Assembly: GCF_004336985.1 (NCBI RefSeq)
Contig: NZ_SJUO01000002.1
Span: 744,001 to 808,000, forward strand
Direction of reading: 5' to 3'
Source: Exiguobacterium sp. SL-9
Lineage (GTDB): Bacteria; Bacillota; Bacilli; Exiguobacteriales; Exiguobacteriaceae
DNA: 64,000 nucleotides
Position 1 is the first letter of the stretch, and each line of letters starts with the position of its first letter. Of the stretch, positions 39,612-47,909 are shown one piece after another. The notes below the pieces were generated by a model that was not told the DNA's origin, did no database searches, and saw nothing but the letters and a program-made list of their open reading frames with translations. The translations under genes and the position numbers were made by a program.

Positions 39612-39932
39612 ATGGAAAACGATTTTGATTCCTATGATCACCAATCATTGAGTGAAATATCACCTGCCGATGTCATGAACGATCCGTTTATCTTGTCTAA
39701 TGCTATGGTTCATTCTTCACACGCGATTAGTGTGGATGATTGTTTATTAAAACATGATCCTTTAGCACACATTCAACACGTAAACATCGAACCCATCAAA
39801 TTAACTTACGTAGAACCTCATTGGGTAAATGGTTATTTACGCGCAGACGGCACATACGTACAAGGATATTTCCGTGATGGCGACGGAAATACGAATGTGT
39901 TTGATGGCGATGGATACTACAGAAAAAGCTGA
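39612..39932 (+). CDS. small protein with GY-DGTYVxGY repeat
   Basis: A 106-residue protein, N-terminus acidic and serine/histidine-rich, C-terminus HWVNGYLRADGTYVQGYFRDGDGNTNVFDGDGYYRK where a short motif is repeated. Such repeats are seen in many small bacterial proteins of unknown function. TTTAGGAGGATTTATT gives a strong start. It is divergent from the 485-residue gene, sharing a 126-bp AT-rich gap with an imperfect palindrome TTGTAA..TTACAA near 39567-39593, and convergent to the dynamin operon. Function unknown. Confidence 0.72.
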   Translation: MENDFDSYDHQSLSEISPADVMNDPFILSNAMVHSSHAISVDDCLLKHDPLAHIQHVNIEPIKLTYVEPHWVNGYLRADGTYVQGYFRDGDGNTNVFDGDGYYRKS

Positions 39933-39942
39933 TACATGAGAA

Positions 39943-39984
39943 TAAGGGATGACAGTTAGTAGGAACTGACTGTCATCCTTACTT
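39943..39984. terminator. Bidirectional terminator between small gene and dynamin operon
   Basis: AAGG(G)ATGACAGT and ACTGTCATCCTT form about 12 paired bases with one bulged G and a nine to twelve-base loop. Confidence 0.75.
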
Positions 39985-39989
39985 TAATT

Positions 39990-42347
39990 CTAATAGTTTC
40001 TAAACAGCATAAACGGTAAGATGGCTCCTACTACATAACTAGCGACAGCGCGATCCGTACCAAATATATAATTACCAATCTCTACGAAAAGTAATGCTAT
40101 CCCGATGAGAATCAAATGCCAAGGAAAATCTAACTTTGCTGTTTTTTGAACATCTGTTGTAAAACGTACCCCGACTACCTTTGATTTCATCAGTGTCTTC
40201 TCTACATGTCTATGTGCCAAGTAACTCCATGTTAATGAGCCAATTAGACTGAAAGCGATTATCCACAAGAATTTTGAGTCGTTGAGTAAGGACATTAAAA
40301 ACCCACTTCCATAACTCATTCCTACCGTTGACCAAGAGATAAATGGTCCAATTAAAAGCAACAAAGAAAATAGAACCATCATAGACAGTGTGTCGAATTT
40401 AAAGAGTGAATAGTTCCATTGAAGATGGTTTAGGTTATTGTGTTTTGTAGCATGTTTTTCTGAATTTTCATGTTGCATGTACACAGGCTGATAAGTAAAC
40501 GCATGTGTATCAGAAACTTGCTTCAACAGCGTTCTCGAATCCGAAATCACTCGTTCGGCAACAGTGTTAATAAAATTCCATTCATTGTCTTGCGGGATCG
40601 GATAGTCGCTTAGTTTTTTGCCAATGGCATCAATCTTTTGATTTAACTCGTCAAGGGAATGTTCTGCTTGATCCATTTTCGTTTGCCAATCGGCAGAATG
40701 GTTTAAAATCCGATCCCGTTTTTCTTCAAGTTTGTACAAAGAATCCGTAATTGCTTTCCACGGATTCTCTAGTACTTGTTTTTCTTTCGGTAATCCCCAA
40801 ATTTTACGAGGTGAATTTTTTAAAATTTCTTCTACCAAATACAAATTTCCTCGTTTAATCGATGTCAATGCGACTTCCATTTCACGGATTAAGATTAACT
40901 TATTGTCTCTCTCGATTTGATCTTTTAAACCAGATGAAATCTCAATGTATCCATTTGATCCATAAAGCCTCTCATAAACGATTTCTCCAAAATCATTCAA
41001 GTAGTTCTTTTTTATATTCTTTTTAACAGTCTTCTTAATATTTTTTAAGTGTTGAGTACCAAATTCGCTGAATCGCTCATAACCTTCTTGAAGTTGTTGG
41101 TCTTTCATTTTCCCTTTATCTTTCTCGAGAATTAGATTTAAGCGTTGATCTAATTTTTGTGCACGTTCTATCATGTCATGGAATTCATTTTGTTCGGTTT
41201 TGGGCCATGACAGATTGCTAAACAACCTTTTTTCCATGGCATATAGTAATGAAATCATTTGCTCTTTTTGATTCACAATCGACTCGCGACTAACTTTTTT
41301 CAGAGAGAAGTTGTTATATTCTTTCCAAGTTTGTTTAAACGAGTTAACTGTTTTTTCAACCAACGTCGAGTTAGAGGATTCACCGTTCTTCCAAATCATA
41401 TTAAAGAATAGGATGTACCACTCTTGTTGAAGCTCATCAATTTTCGTGTCTAGATTGATTAAACTGCTTCTATACGTGCTTTCCCAAGAATCATAGTCTC
41501 TACAAACATCACGGGTCTTTCTCTCAATTGATGTATATTTCATATTTGCAGTTCGACTGATTGCTGACGACAACTCCTCTGACACTTGGTCAATGATTGG
41601 AACTTGTATATTCCTAGCAGGAACTCTAGACTGCGTGAACAATTGCTCCCATAAGGACTTACGCAATGACGGTTCGTGATTCAACCATAAGCTAGACTGT
41701 TGGGTGACCCATTTAAACAGGCCAGTATCTTGAATTTCGGAAAATAATTCTTCCACTTCTTCTTCCTCGTCTTCATCGATAAGGTCCGCCTTAGTAGCGA
41801 TTAGATGCGTAGCTCCAAGCTCATTAAGTGTCGTCATTTGTGTCTCACTTAACACATCACCATAAGGCATACACCATGCGTATGTAATACAAGGAATAAA
41901 CCCTAAATCGAACGTCGTGCTCGCATTCGATCCGGGAGTATCCAGAAGACTTACTTTCTTCAAGTTTTCGTTTGGTAACGTCACTAACAACCAGTCCGCC
42001 TCTTTAGCTGAAGCTGTTAATAAAGAGATGGATGCTATATCAAAACTCTGAATAGTAGGCACTTGTTTACTAAACGGATAAATTCGAGCTTCATCCCCAT
42101 ATACAAAGTATACGGGGCATTTTGTTGACTCGAGAATGTCGACGACGCCTGCCTTTGTCTCTAATAAGGCTTCGATTAAACTAGTTTTTCCGGCACTGAA
42201 TTCGCCTAATAATGCCATGGTCGGTTTTTCGGTGGCTTGAGAATAGTATTCTAAAAAATGCAGATGATCATTCCATGCATCCATTTCGAAGGCTTCAAGC
42301 AGAGGAAGCATCATTTTATACTGGCCCATATTTTTTCTCGCTTTCAT
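39990..42347 (-). CDS. dynamin-like GTPase with C-terminal membrane helices
   Basis: A 785-residue protein. GTPase domain at the N-terminus: P-loop LLGEFSAGKTS (48-56), DTPGSN (G3) and ATKADLI (G4). It differs from the two neighbours in a weaker switch region (ESTKCPVYFV). The middle is long helical coiled coil; near the C-terminus three to four helices (e.g. TLSMMVLFSLLLLIGPFISW, LWIIAFSLIGSLTWSYLA). The ATG overlaps the preceding stop by ATGA, so it is coupled with the second dynamin. Bacterial dynamins bend, fuse or seal membranes. Third and last dynamin of this operon; the next gene on the strand is 500 bases on. Confidence 0.85.
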   Translation of the reverse strand: MKARKNMGQYKMMLPLLEAFEMDAWNDHLHFLEYYSQATEKPTMALLGEFSAGKTSLIEALLETKAGVVDILESTKCPVYFVYGDEARIYPFSKQVPTIQSFDIASISLLTASAKEADWLLVTLPNENLKKVSLLDTPGSNASTTFDLGFIPCITYAWCMPYGDVLSETQMTTLNELGATHLIATKADLIDEDEEEEVEELFSEIQDTGLFKWVTQQSSLWLNHEPSLRKSLWEQLFTQSRVPARNIQVPIIDQVSEELSSAISRTANMKYTSIERKTRDVCRDYDSWESTYRSSLINLDTKIDELQQEWYILFFNMIWKNGESSNSTLVEKTVNSFKQTWKEYNNFSLKKVSRESIVNQKEQMISLLYAMEKRLFSNLSWPKTEQNEFHDMIERAQKLDQRLNLILEKDKGKMKDQQLQEGYERFSEFGTQHLKNIKKTVKKNIKKNYLNDFGEIVYERLYGSNGYIEISSGLKDQIERDNKLILIREMEVALTSIKRGNLYLVEEILKNSPRKIWGLPKEKQVLENPWKAITDSLYKLEEKRDRILNHSADWQTKMDQAEHSLDELNQKIDAIGKKLSDYPIPQDNEWNFINTVAERVISDSRTLLKQVSDTHAFTYQPVYMQHENSEKHATKHNNLNHLQWNYSLFKFDTLSMMVLFSLLLLIGPFISWSTVGMSYGSGFLMSLLNDSKFLWIIAFSLIGSLTWSYLAHRHVEKTLMKSKVVGVRFTTDVQKTAKLDFPWHLILIGIALLFVEIGNYIFGTDRAVASYVVGAILPFMLFRNY

Positions 42348-44032
42348 TTGAATAATGCTTCTTTGATTTTTTCGATTTCCTGTTCAAGCTCTTTTTCTTT
42401 CGCATTCTTTTGCTCAGACCAATCATTTTTATCGTTTTTTTGACGATTCAATTGTGTTTGAATCTTTTCCTGCTGACTTTGATAATGGCCATCCATTTGA
42501 TTCACTGTCATTTCAGAAATTGTGATAAAAGACTTTCTCACATATTCTTCAAGCATCTGTTTCATATCTTTCAAGACCGCATCAACGATTTTATCCAAGT
42601 CCAAAAGCATTAAATTTTTGGCTTCTGTCAAAGCTTGCGTTTCAAGCTTTTTCCTAATAATTGGATAGGCTGCTAAACCAATGAACGGTAAAAACAGACT
42701 ACCGCCTATACCTAACATAATGGCTGCTGCCCCCCCTGCCACTAAACCGGCAGTAATTGTGGGGTCCGGTTTTCCATCTGAGAACGGAGGATGGAATACT
42801 ACTTCTGACACGTTGTTTTGCTCGATTTGTTTCCATAACACAACGCTTTGCTGTTTTGTCATATGGGTTACGGACTGCAAAATTTCCTGTTGTACTTTTC
42901 GAATGTATAAATCAACTTGTGGCGTATAACGTTCAATCCAACGTTTTCTTTCAGTTGACAGTATGTGTTCGATATCTTGTTGAATCACTTCTAAAAACTG
43001 AGCAGAAGGTCCTTGATAACGTTTCACTACACGATTACATTCTCGAAGCCATTCTTCAGAGAGTCGTTCAACTGATTTATCAATCATTAATAACACATCA
43101 TTCTGTCTAACTTCTAAATAACTGTTAATTTCATTAATATGTACTTTGTTCGCTTCTTTAACTGAATCAAACCATGTGTGAATGACTTCAAGTTCTTCAA
43201 TTCGCATCGAATCCAATTGATGATACGTATCTTTTTCATGTTGGAAAGTATGTGTTACCTCTTTAAACATTGCATCATAGCGAGGGAGCCTCAACGATTC
43301 AAGACCATTTTTTTGGAAATTTTCAATATGCGCAATTACCTCTTCGACTTCTGAAGTCTCCCCTTGAATCGAGTTCTGCAAAGCTCGCTTCGCATCAAAT
43401 GGGACGATGATCGGTTTGTCGATCCCTTCAATCGTACGTAACGTTTCTTCTAATGACTCAATCATTTCTTCCAATTCTTCTTCCTCATCTTCAAAGGCAT
43501 CAGCAAAATTCATCACAAAAATTATACGATGCAAGCCATCTTTTAAAAGTGTATCGCGTAAAAACGATAACTCGGTCTCTGTGATGGGCTGATCTGCTTT
43601 CAACAAGAAGAATACGATGTCCGCCTTAGGAATAAATTTGTATGCTACATCGCTGCGCTTCTTGTTTACGTCATTCAGTCCTGGCGTGTCCACAATATAT
43701 ACTGGAGGAGCAAACGGAACGTTCGGATGTCTAATGCCAATCCATTCAATATCACTTACATCAGAATCACCAATATAGCTCCGTAACTCTTCGCTTTTTA
43801 CCGTGACGGTTTGTTCTTGTTTATGAACTTGTATCTTTTCAGTACCTTGTCCGATGATATTTACAGTGGCTGTTGTTGGCAATATACCAGTAGGAAGCAA
43901 ATCCTGCTGTAGTAAGCTGTTCACAAAAGTACTTTTACCGTGATTAAACTCACCCACCACCACAATAAAAATTTCTTCTTGCTCGATAACATCCTTCACT
44001 CGTTTGATTTTTTTAACTGTATCTAAATACAT
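42344..44032 (-). CDS. dynamin-like GTPase
   Basis: A 562-residue dynamin-family GTPase. P-loop VVGEFNHGKST (26-35), switch I PTTATVN, DTPGLND (G3), and FVMNFAD (G4 region). The stalk is helical and includes a hydrophobic glycine-rich hairpin (TITAGLVAGGAAAIMLGIGGSLFLPF, about residues 425-455) that could be the membrane paddle. The C-terminus is a charged coiled coil. Layout resembles LeoA/DynA-like bacterial dynamins. GAGGTGAGAAG precedes the ATG. Middle gene of three consecutive dynamin genes. Confidence 0.88.
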   Translation of the reverse strand: MYLDTVKKIKRVKDVIEQEEIFIVVVGEFNHGKSTFVNSLLQQDLLPTGILPTTATVNIIGQGTEKIQVHKQEQTVTVKSEELRSYIGDSDVSDIEWIGIRHPNVPFAPPVYIVDTPGLNDVNKKRSDVAYKFIPKADIVFFLLKADQPITETELSFLRDTLLKDGLHRIIFVMNFADAFEDEEEELEEMIESLEETLRTIEGIDKPIIVPFDAKRALQNSIQGETSEVEEVIAHIENFQKNGLESLRLPRYDAMFKEVTHTFQHEKDTYHQLDSMRIEELEVIHTWFDSVKEANKVHINEINSYLEVRQNDVLLMIDKSVERLSEEWLRECNRVVKRYQGPSAQFLEVIQQDIEHILSTERKRWIERYTPQVDLYIRKVQQEILQSVTHMTKQQSVVLWKQIEQNNVSEVVFHPPFSDGKPDPTITAGLVAGGAAAIMLGIGGSLFLPFIGLAAYPIIRKKLETQALTEAKNLMLLDLDKIVDAVLKDMKQMLEEYVRKSFITISEMTVNQMDGHYQSQQEKIQTQLNRQKNDKNDWSEQKNAKEKELEQEIEKIKEALFK

Positions 44033-44062
44033 CTTCTCACCTCATCAAAAATATACAGGATG

Positions 44063-46006
44063 TTAAATTCGGTCTAATTGAGCATGAACTTCCGTTTTTA
44101 ATGAATTCACGTACTCAATTTCTTTCGTAACGTTCGTTTCTTCATCCTTAAACGACTGCTCTATTTTCTTTAAACGTTTTTCAGTTCGTTTGAATGATTT
44201 CTGAATACTCTCTTCCATGTCTTTCATCCACGCTTCAACCGAGCTATCGAATCCAGCTTGAATAGTCTTTTTAGACTCTTTCTCGACACGCACATACAAT
44301 TTTTCAATTTCTTTTTTAACTCTTTCCTTCAGTTTACGGCTATCTGTACTAGATGAGCTTTCCTCAGAGAGAAAAGCTGCCCCCATAGCCGCTGCAGGAA
44401 TCAATAAAAGGGCCCCGAATATTCCAATCCCTAATAAAGCTGCCGCTCCAAAACCTACCGCAGCTCCAGTCAAAGCAGCTGCATCGGTATTACTAGAAGA
44501 AGACTTAATCTCTGCCGGAATAAACTCACTGCGTATCGTCGGCATAACAAACATGTTTTGAACAGCTGGCAATTGTGACGAATACTCATTGAGGTATATT
44601 TGTCTGACGTTTTGTTCGATTCGCGGAAGCTCTTCAACAATCCAAGATTGAATCCGATCCATCAATTCATCAGCTCGAGCTTTTAATAAAGCATTGGCTG
44701 CTTCGCTGGAATTTATATGTGTCAACTTCGTTTCCGCTTCAACTTCTTTTTTAATCGACTCAAAAACCTTTTCAAACCGCTTTATAAAATCATGTTTTTC
44801 TGTTCTTGTCTTTTCATTGAACTTCTGACGAGTCGACTCCATGACTTTAATTGATTGTTTATGTTCATTTTGATTTCTTTCGAGTTCACTCTTCACTTCA
44901 TCATTTGTTCGAAGTAAATCTTTATTGGCTTCGTCCAATTGATTAAGAAGACGCTTTCCAATTTCTTGTAACTGATTTTCGATTTTCTTTTTTCTTCCTT
45001 CTCCTTTATTCGAAACAAGAAATTCTTGTAAAACATCAAAGAAGTCATTCAGTGCACTTGTCTCTCTCAAACGAGTCATTTCGCTCTGCGCGAGTGACAC
45101 CTTCTCACTTGGAGTTAGTGACGCGGCCTGACGCTGAAGAGCTTTCGTAGGAAAGTCGCCTTCTCCTTTTTCAATAATTTTTTCTAAACTGTTCGCTTGA
45201 ACTGCCTGTTTAGCAGAAATGAAGAAGATGTTTTTTTCAGGGATATTTAACTCCCCGAACTTTTTGTAGGCTGCTTCTTTTACTGTAAGTTGATCGCCTT
45301 CTGCTAATTTATCGAATCGATTGACTAGAATAAAGATATGATCCACATGTTTTTTGAGAATATATTCTTCGAAGAACATCATTTCTGAATTCGATAACAA
45401 CTTATCAGCTCGCATCAATACGATCGCAGCGTCCGCTTTTCTGACAAACCGTTTTGTAATTACAGAACGTATGCCGCCTGAATCATTGAGTCCAGGTGTA
45501 TCGATGATGCGAACTCGGTTTTGTAGTAATGGATGATTGAGTTGAATTTCAATGTATGTATCCTCATTCACTTCGTTCTTTGTTGTCATAATTTTCTTGA
45601 AGCGCGCTAACCGTCCGACGCTTTCGTCTTTCCATCGCTTAGAATGAACGGTGTAGGAGTCATTGAATGACTCTAAATCTTTTGAAGAAAAAATCTGCTC
45701 TCCTTCAATGTATAGCGACGCTTTTAAGTTCTCTCCTCTACGCACATGAGTAACAAGGGCCGTAGATTCTTTCATAGAAACAGGTAACACGGGTTGTTTT
45801 AATAATGCGTTTAAAAAAGACGACTTCCCAACGGAAACCTCTCCAACAGTGGCTAATAACAAATCTTGCTCTTCGGCCCATAGTTTAACCATTTTTAATT
45901 GTTCAAAAAGATCATCTTCTTCTATCTCCACTGCTATTTTTTGAAGAGAATTTGCTGTACTTACAAGATTGTTAATTGAATTTTTATATTGAGTTAATTT
46001 TTCCAA
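44063..46006 (-). CDS. dynamin-like GTPase, TTG start
   Basis: A 647-residue dynamin-family GTPase, first gene of the trio. P-loop VGEVSVGKSS (54-63), switch I ESTALVTHVRRGE, DTPGLND, and LVNRFDKL (G4). Central coiled coil with an IENQL-QEIGKRLLNQL stretch, then a glycine/alanine-rich hydrophobic hairpin (ALTGAAVGFGAAALLGIGIFGALLLIPA) as membrane paddle. The start is TTG, seven bases after AAAGGTGATT. The product is AT-rich in codon use, unlike flanking genes. No clear -35/-10 was found upstream. Confidence 0.88.
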   Translation of the reverse strand: MEKLTQYKNSINNLVSTANSLQKIAVEIEEDDLFEQLKMVKLWAEEQDLLLATVGEVSVGKSSFLNALLKQPVLPVSMKESTALVTHVRRGENLKASLYIEGEQIFSSKDLESFNDSYTVHSKRWKDESVGRLARFKKIMTTKNEVNEDTYIEIQLNHPLLQNRVRIIDTPGLNDSGGIRSVITKRFVRKADAAIVLMRADKLLSNSEMMFFEEYILKKHVDHIFILVNRFDKLAEGDQLTVKEAAYKKFGELNIPEKNIFFISAKQAVQANSLEKIIEKGEGDFPTKALQRQAASLTPSEKVSLAQSEMTRLRETSALNDFFDVLQEFLVSNKGEGRKKKIENQLQEIGKRLLNQLDEANKDLLRTNDEVKSELERNQNEHKQSIKVMESTRQKFNEKTRTEKHDFIKRFEKVFESIKKEVEAETKLTHINSSEAANALLKARADELMDRIQSWIVEELPRIEQNVRQIYLNEYSSQLPAVQNMFVMPTIRSEFIPAEIKSSSSNTDAAALTGAAVGFGAAALLGIGIFGALLLIPAAAMGAAFLSEESSSSTDSRKLKERVKKEIEKLYVRVEKESKKTIQAGFDSSVEAWMKDMEESIQKSFKRTEKRLKKIEQSFKDEETNVTKEIEYVNSLKTEVHAQLDRI

Positions 46007-46461
46007 ATTTAATCACCTTTTTATGCAAATTTTCTATTGATTATCTTTTTGACACTATAAATTAAATTCCAATCACCCTACATAAATAGATTTCTGCAAT
46101 TAACTTCAATAGGGATTTTTAGGTATGAGGAACTAAATATAGACTTTATTAGTTAGAATTACTCAATATCATACCTTCGTTGTTGATATTACAAAAAATA
46201 TAGGATAAATATCTCTCTTTTCTATAAAAAAGGTAGATGATATTACCAATTTCTGCTTTGAATCGTTCGACATTTATTCGACAATTTTAATCTAAGAATA
46301 TTCATTTTTTTGATTAAATACTTTATTTATTCAAAGACATACTTCCATCAATTTCATTTGTATAACTACCTATATTTTTTGGGGACCACGTTTAATATAT
46401 GTACCGCTCCCTATATATAATTGTGTTTTACTAATCTTACTAATGTTTTTAGGAGGAACAT
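46007..46461. other. 455-bp AT-rich intergenic region
   Basis: No open frame or RNA gene recognised. It must contain the promoters of the dynamin operon (minus) and of the second nuclease gene (plus). Runs of A and T, and repeated TATAT/ATATA pieces occur near 46370-46425, but no promoter pair stands out. Confidence 0.6.
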
Positions 46462-46824
46462 ATGACCTACTCACTCGACACCATCTTACAACTCGAAAAT
46501 TCGACCGAATTCAACCGTCTTCACCAACAGTTTCATCAATTCAATCCGCTCAAAGTACTCCGCGTCGATCAGTACGAGATCCGTCACTCGAACGTTCTCG
46601 CCTGGCTGTTCGACCCGAACGAAAACCATCGGCTCGGTAGCTTCTTTTTACGGAAAGTACTGATGAACTTAATCACGAAGCCGGAAAATGAAGAAAAGAT
46701 CGTCGGCATCGACTATTTACCATTCCTTCACGCCCCCCTCTCGGACGTCACGGTCCATCGCGAATGGTGGACCGGGAATGGCGCTATCGACTTGTTGATT
46801 GATATTCCATCACTGAACTTGATG
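46462..46824 (+). repeat. 5' tract of the duplicated nuclease gene (copy B)
   Basis: Direct repeat partner of 36598-36960, same orientation, 9864 bases apart. Recombination between the copies would delete the dynamin island. Confidence 0.9.
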
Positions 46825-47787
46825 TTGCTTATCGAAAACAAGTTCCATTCGAGTGAATCAGCAGGTCAACTCAGTCATTACTTTGACCACGTCCATGAGA
46901 CGTTCCCGAATCGGAACATCTTGCCGGTCTATTTGACGCTCTCGAGTGATGCACCGTCCCACGACGACTATTGGTTCCTCGACTACGAGGACGTCCGTCT
47001 GATGATCACGCAAGAACTCGAGTTGAACCGCGCGACGATTGCCGACAATATTTATGATTTTCTTTCATACTACATCGCGCTCCTTGAAGAGCGTTTGGTC
47101 GACGATGAAGAAACAATGAACACGGGCCTTCAGCTATATCAAGATTATGCATCCGCGATTCATTTGTTGTATGCGAACGCCAATCCGGCGAAGCAGAAAC
47201 AAATCGAGCTACGGCAAGCGGTCAAAACACTTGAGACGTTCGACGCAGAGACAAAACGACATCTACTGCTCATCTACAACCGGAAGCGACAAACCATCAA
47301 CTACATTTTCAAGACAGGTGGCAATATCCTCCACCAAGCTTTTCTTGAGTTTGTAAACGAGCAGGCGATGACGACCTACTCCGCCCATACTCGCGTACCA
47401 AACTTCGTTATGAACGATTGGCTACCGTACTTGGAACAGATGGACCGGTTGAACCGCTATTGGCTCAACTACGGACTGATTATCTGGTTCGAACGTAAAG
47501 GCAGCAAACGTCTCAAACTTTATGTGGAAGTCGGACCGATTGATTATGCCGAACGTCTCCCGCTTTTAGAAGCACTCGAAGCGAAGAACATCTCGTTTTG
47601 GAAGTCTGGCAAACAAGAAGGCAAGAAGTTCACTCGCATTTATACCGAGACAATCGAGGTTTCTGATTGGACGAACGCAGTTGTCGTGAAAGAGGCAATG
47701 ACGTCACTGATTGACGACTCATCGTTCCGTTCGTTCAGCAAAATGGTGACCGACGTGTTCGCTAATTTGTATATCATCAAAGCATGA
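46462..47787 (+). CDS. PD-(D/E)XK nuclease family protein (PDDEXK_4 type), intact copy B
   Basis: A 441-residue protein of the PD-(D/E)XK nuclease superfamily (PF14281-like). Residues 39-60 (EIRHSNVLAWLFDPNENHRL) are the conserved N-terminal block, followed by AIDLLID (D110) and LLIENKFHSSE (E125, K127), the acidic-Lys nuclease core. The rest is helical. A perfect AGGAGG lies before the ATG. It is the intact twin of the gene at 36598. Its 5' 363 bases are almost identical, the rest differs at many wobble positions. Without operon partners here, and preceded by its own 455-bp gap. Likely role: DNA cleavage in a defence or modification context (inference). Confidence 0.85.
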   Translation: MTYSLDTILQLENSTEFNRLHQQFHQFNPLKVLRVDQYEIRHSNVLAWLFDPNENHRLGSFFLRKVLMNLITKPENEEKIVGIDYLPFLHAPLSDVTVHREWWTGNGAIDLLIDIPSLNLMLLIENKFHSSESAGQLSHYFDHVHETFPNRNILPVYLTLSSDAPSHDDYWFLDYEDVRLMITQELELNRATIADNIYDFLSYYIALLEERLVDDEETMNTGLQLYQDYASAIHLLYANANPAKQKQIELRQAVKTLETFDAETKRHLLLIYNRKRQTINYIFKTGGNILHQAFLEFVNEQAMTTYSAHTRVPNFVMNDWLPYLEQMDRLNRYWLNYGLIIWFERKGSKRLKLYVEVGPIDYAERLPLLEALEAKNISFWKSGKQEGKKFTRIYTETIEVSDWTNAVVVKEAMTSLIDDSSFRSFSKMVTDVFANLYIIKA

Positions 47788-47909
47788 TATACCAAACCAC
47801 TCTATTCGCCATAAAAAATGTAATTAAAAGTATTATCATTTATTCAAAAAGTAAATATTACCTTTTTGTGGTATTTTTATAAGAACCAATGATTGTAGGA
47901 GGATGAGGA

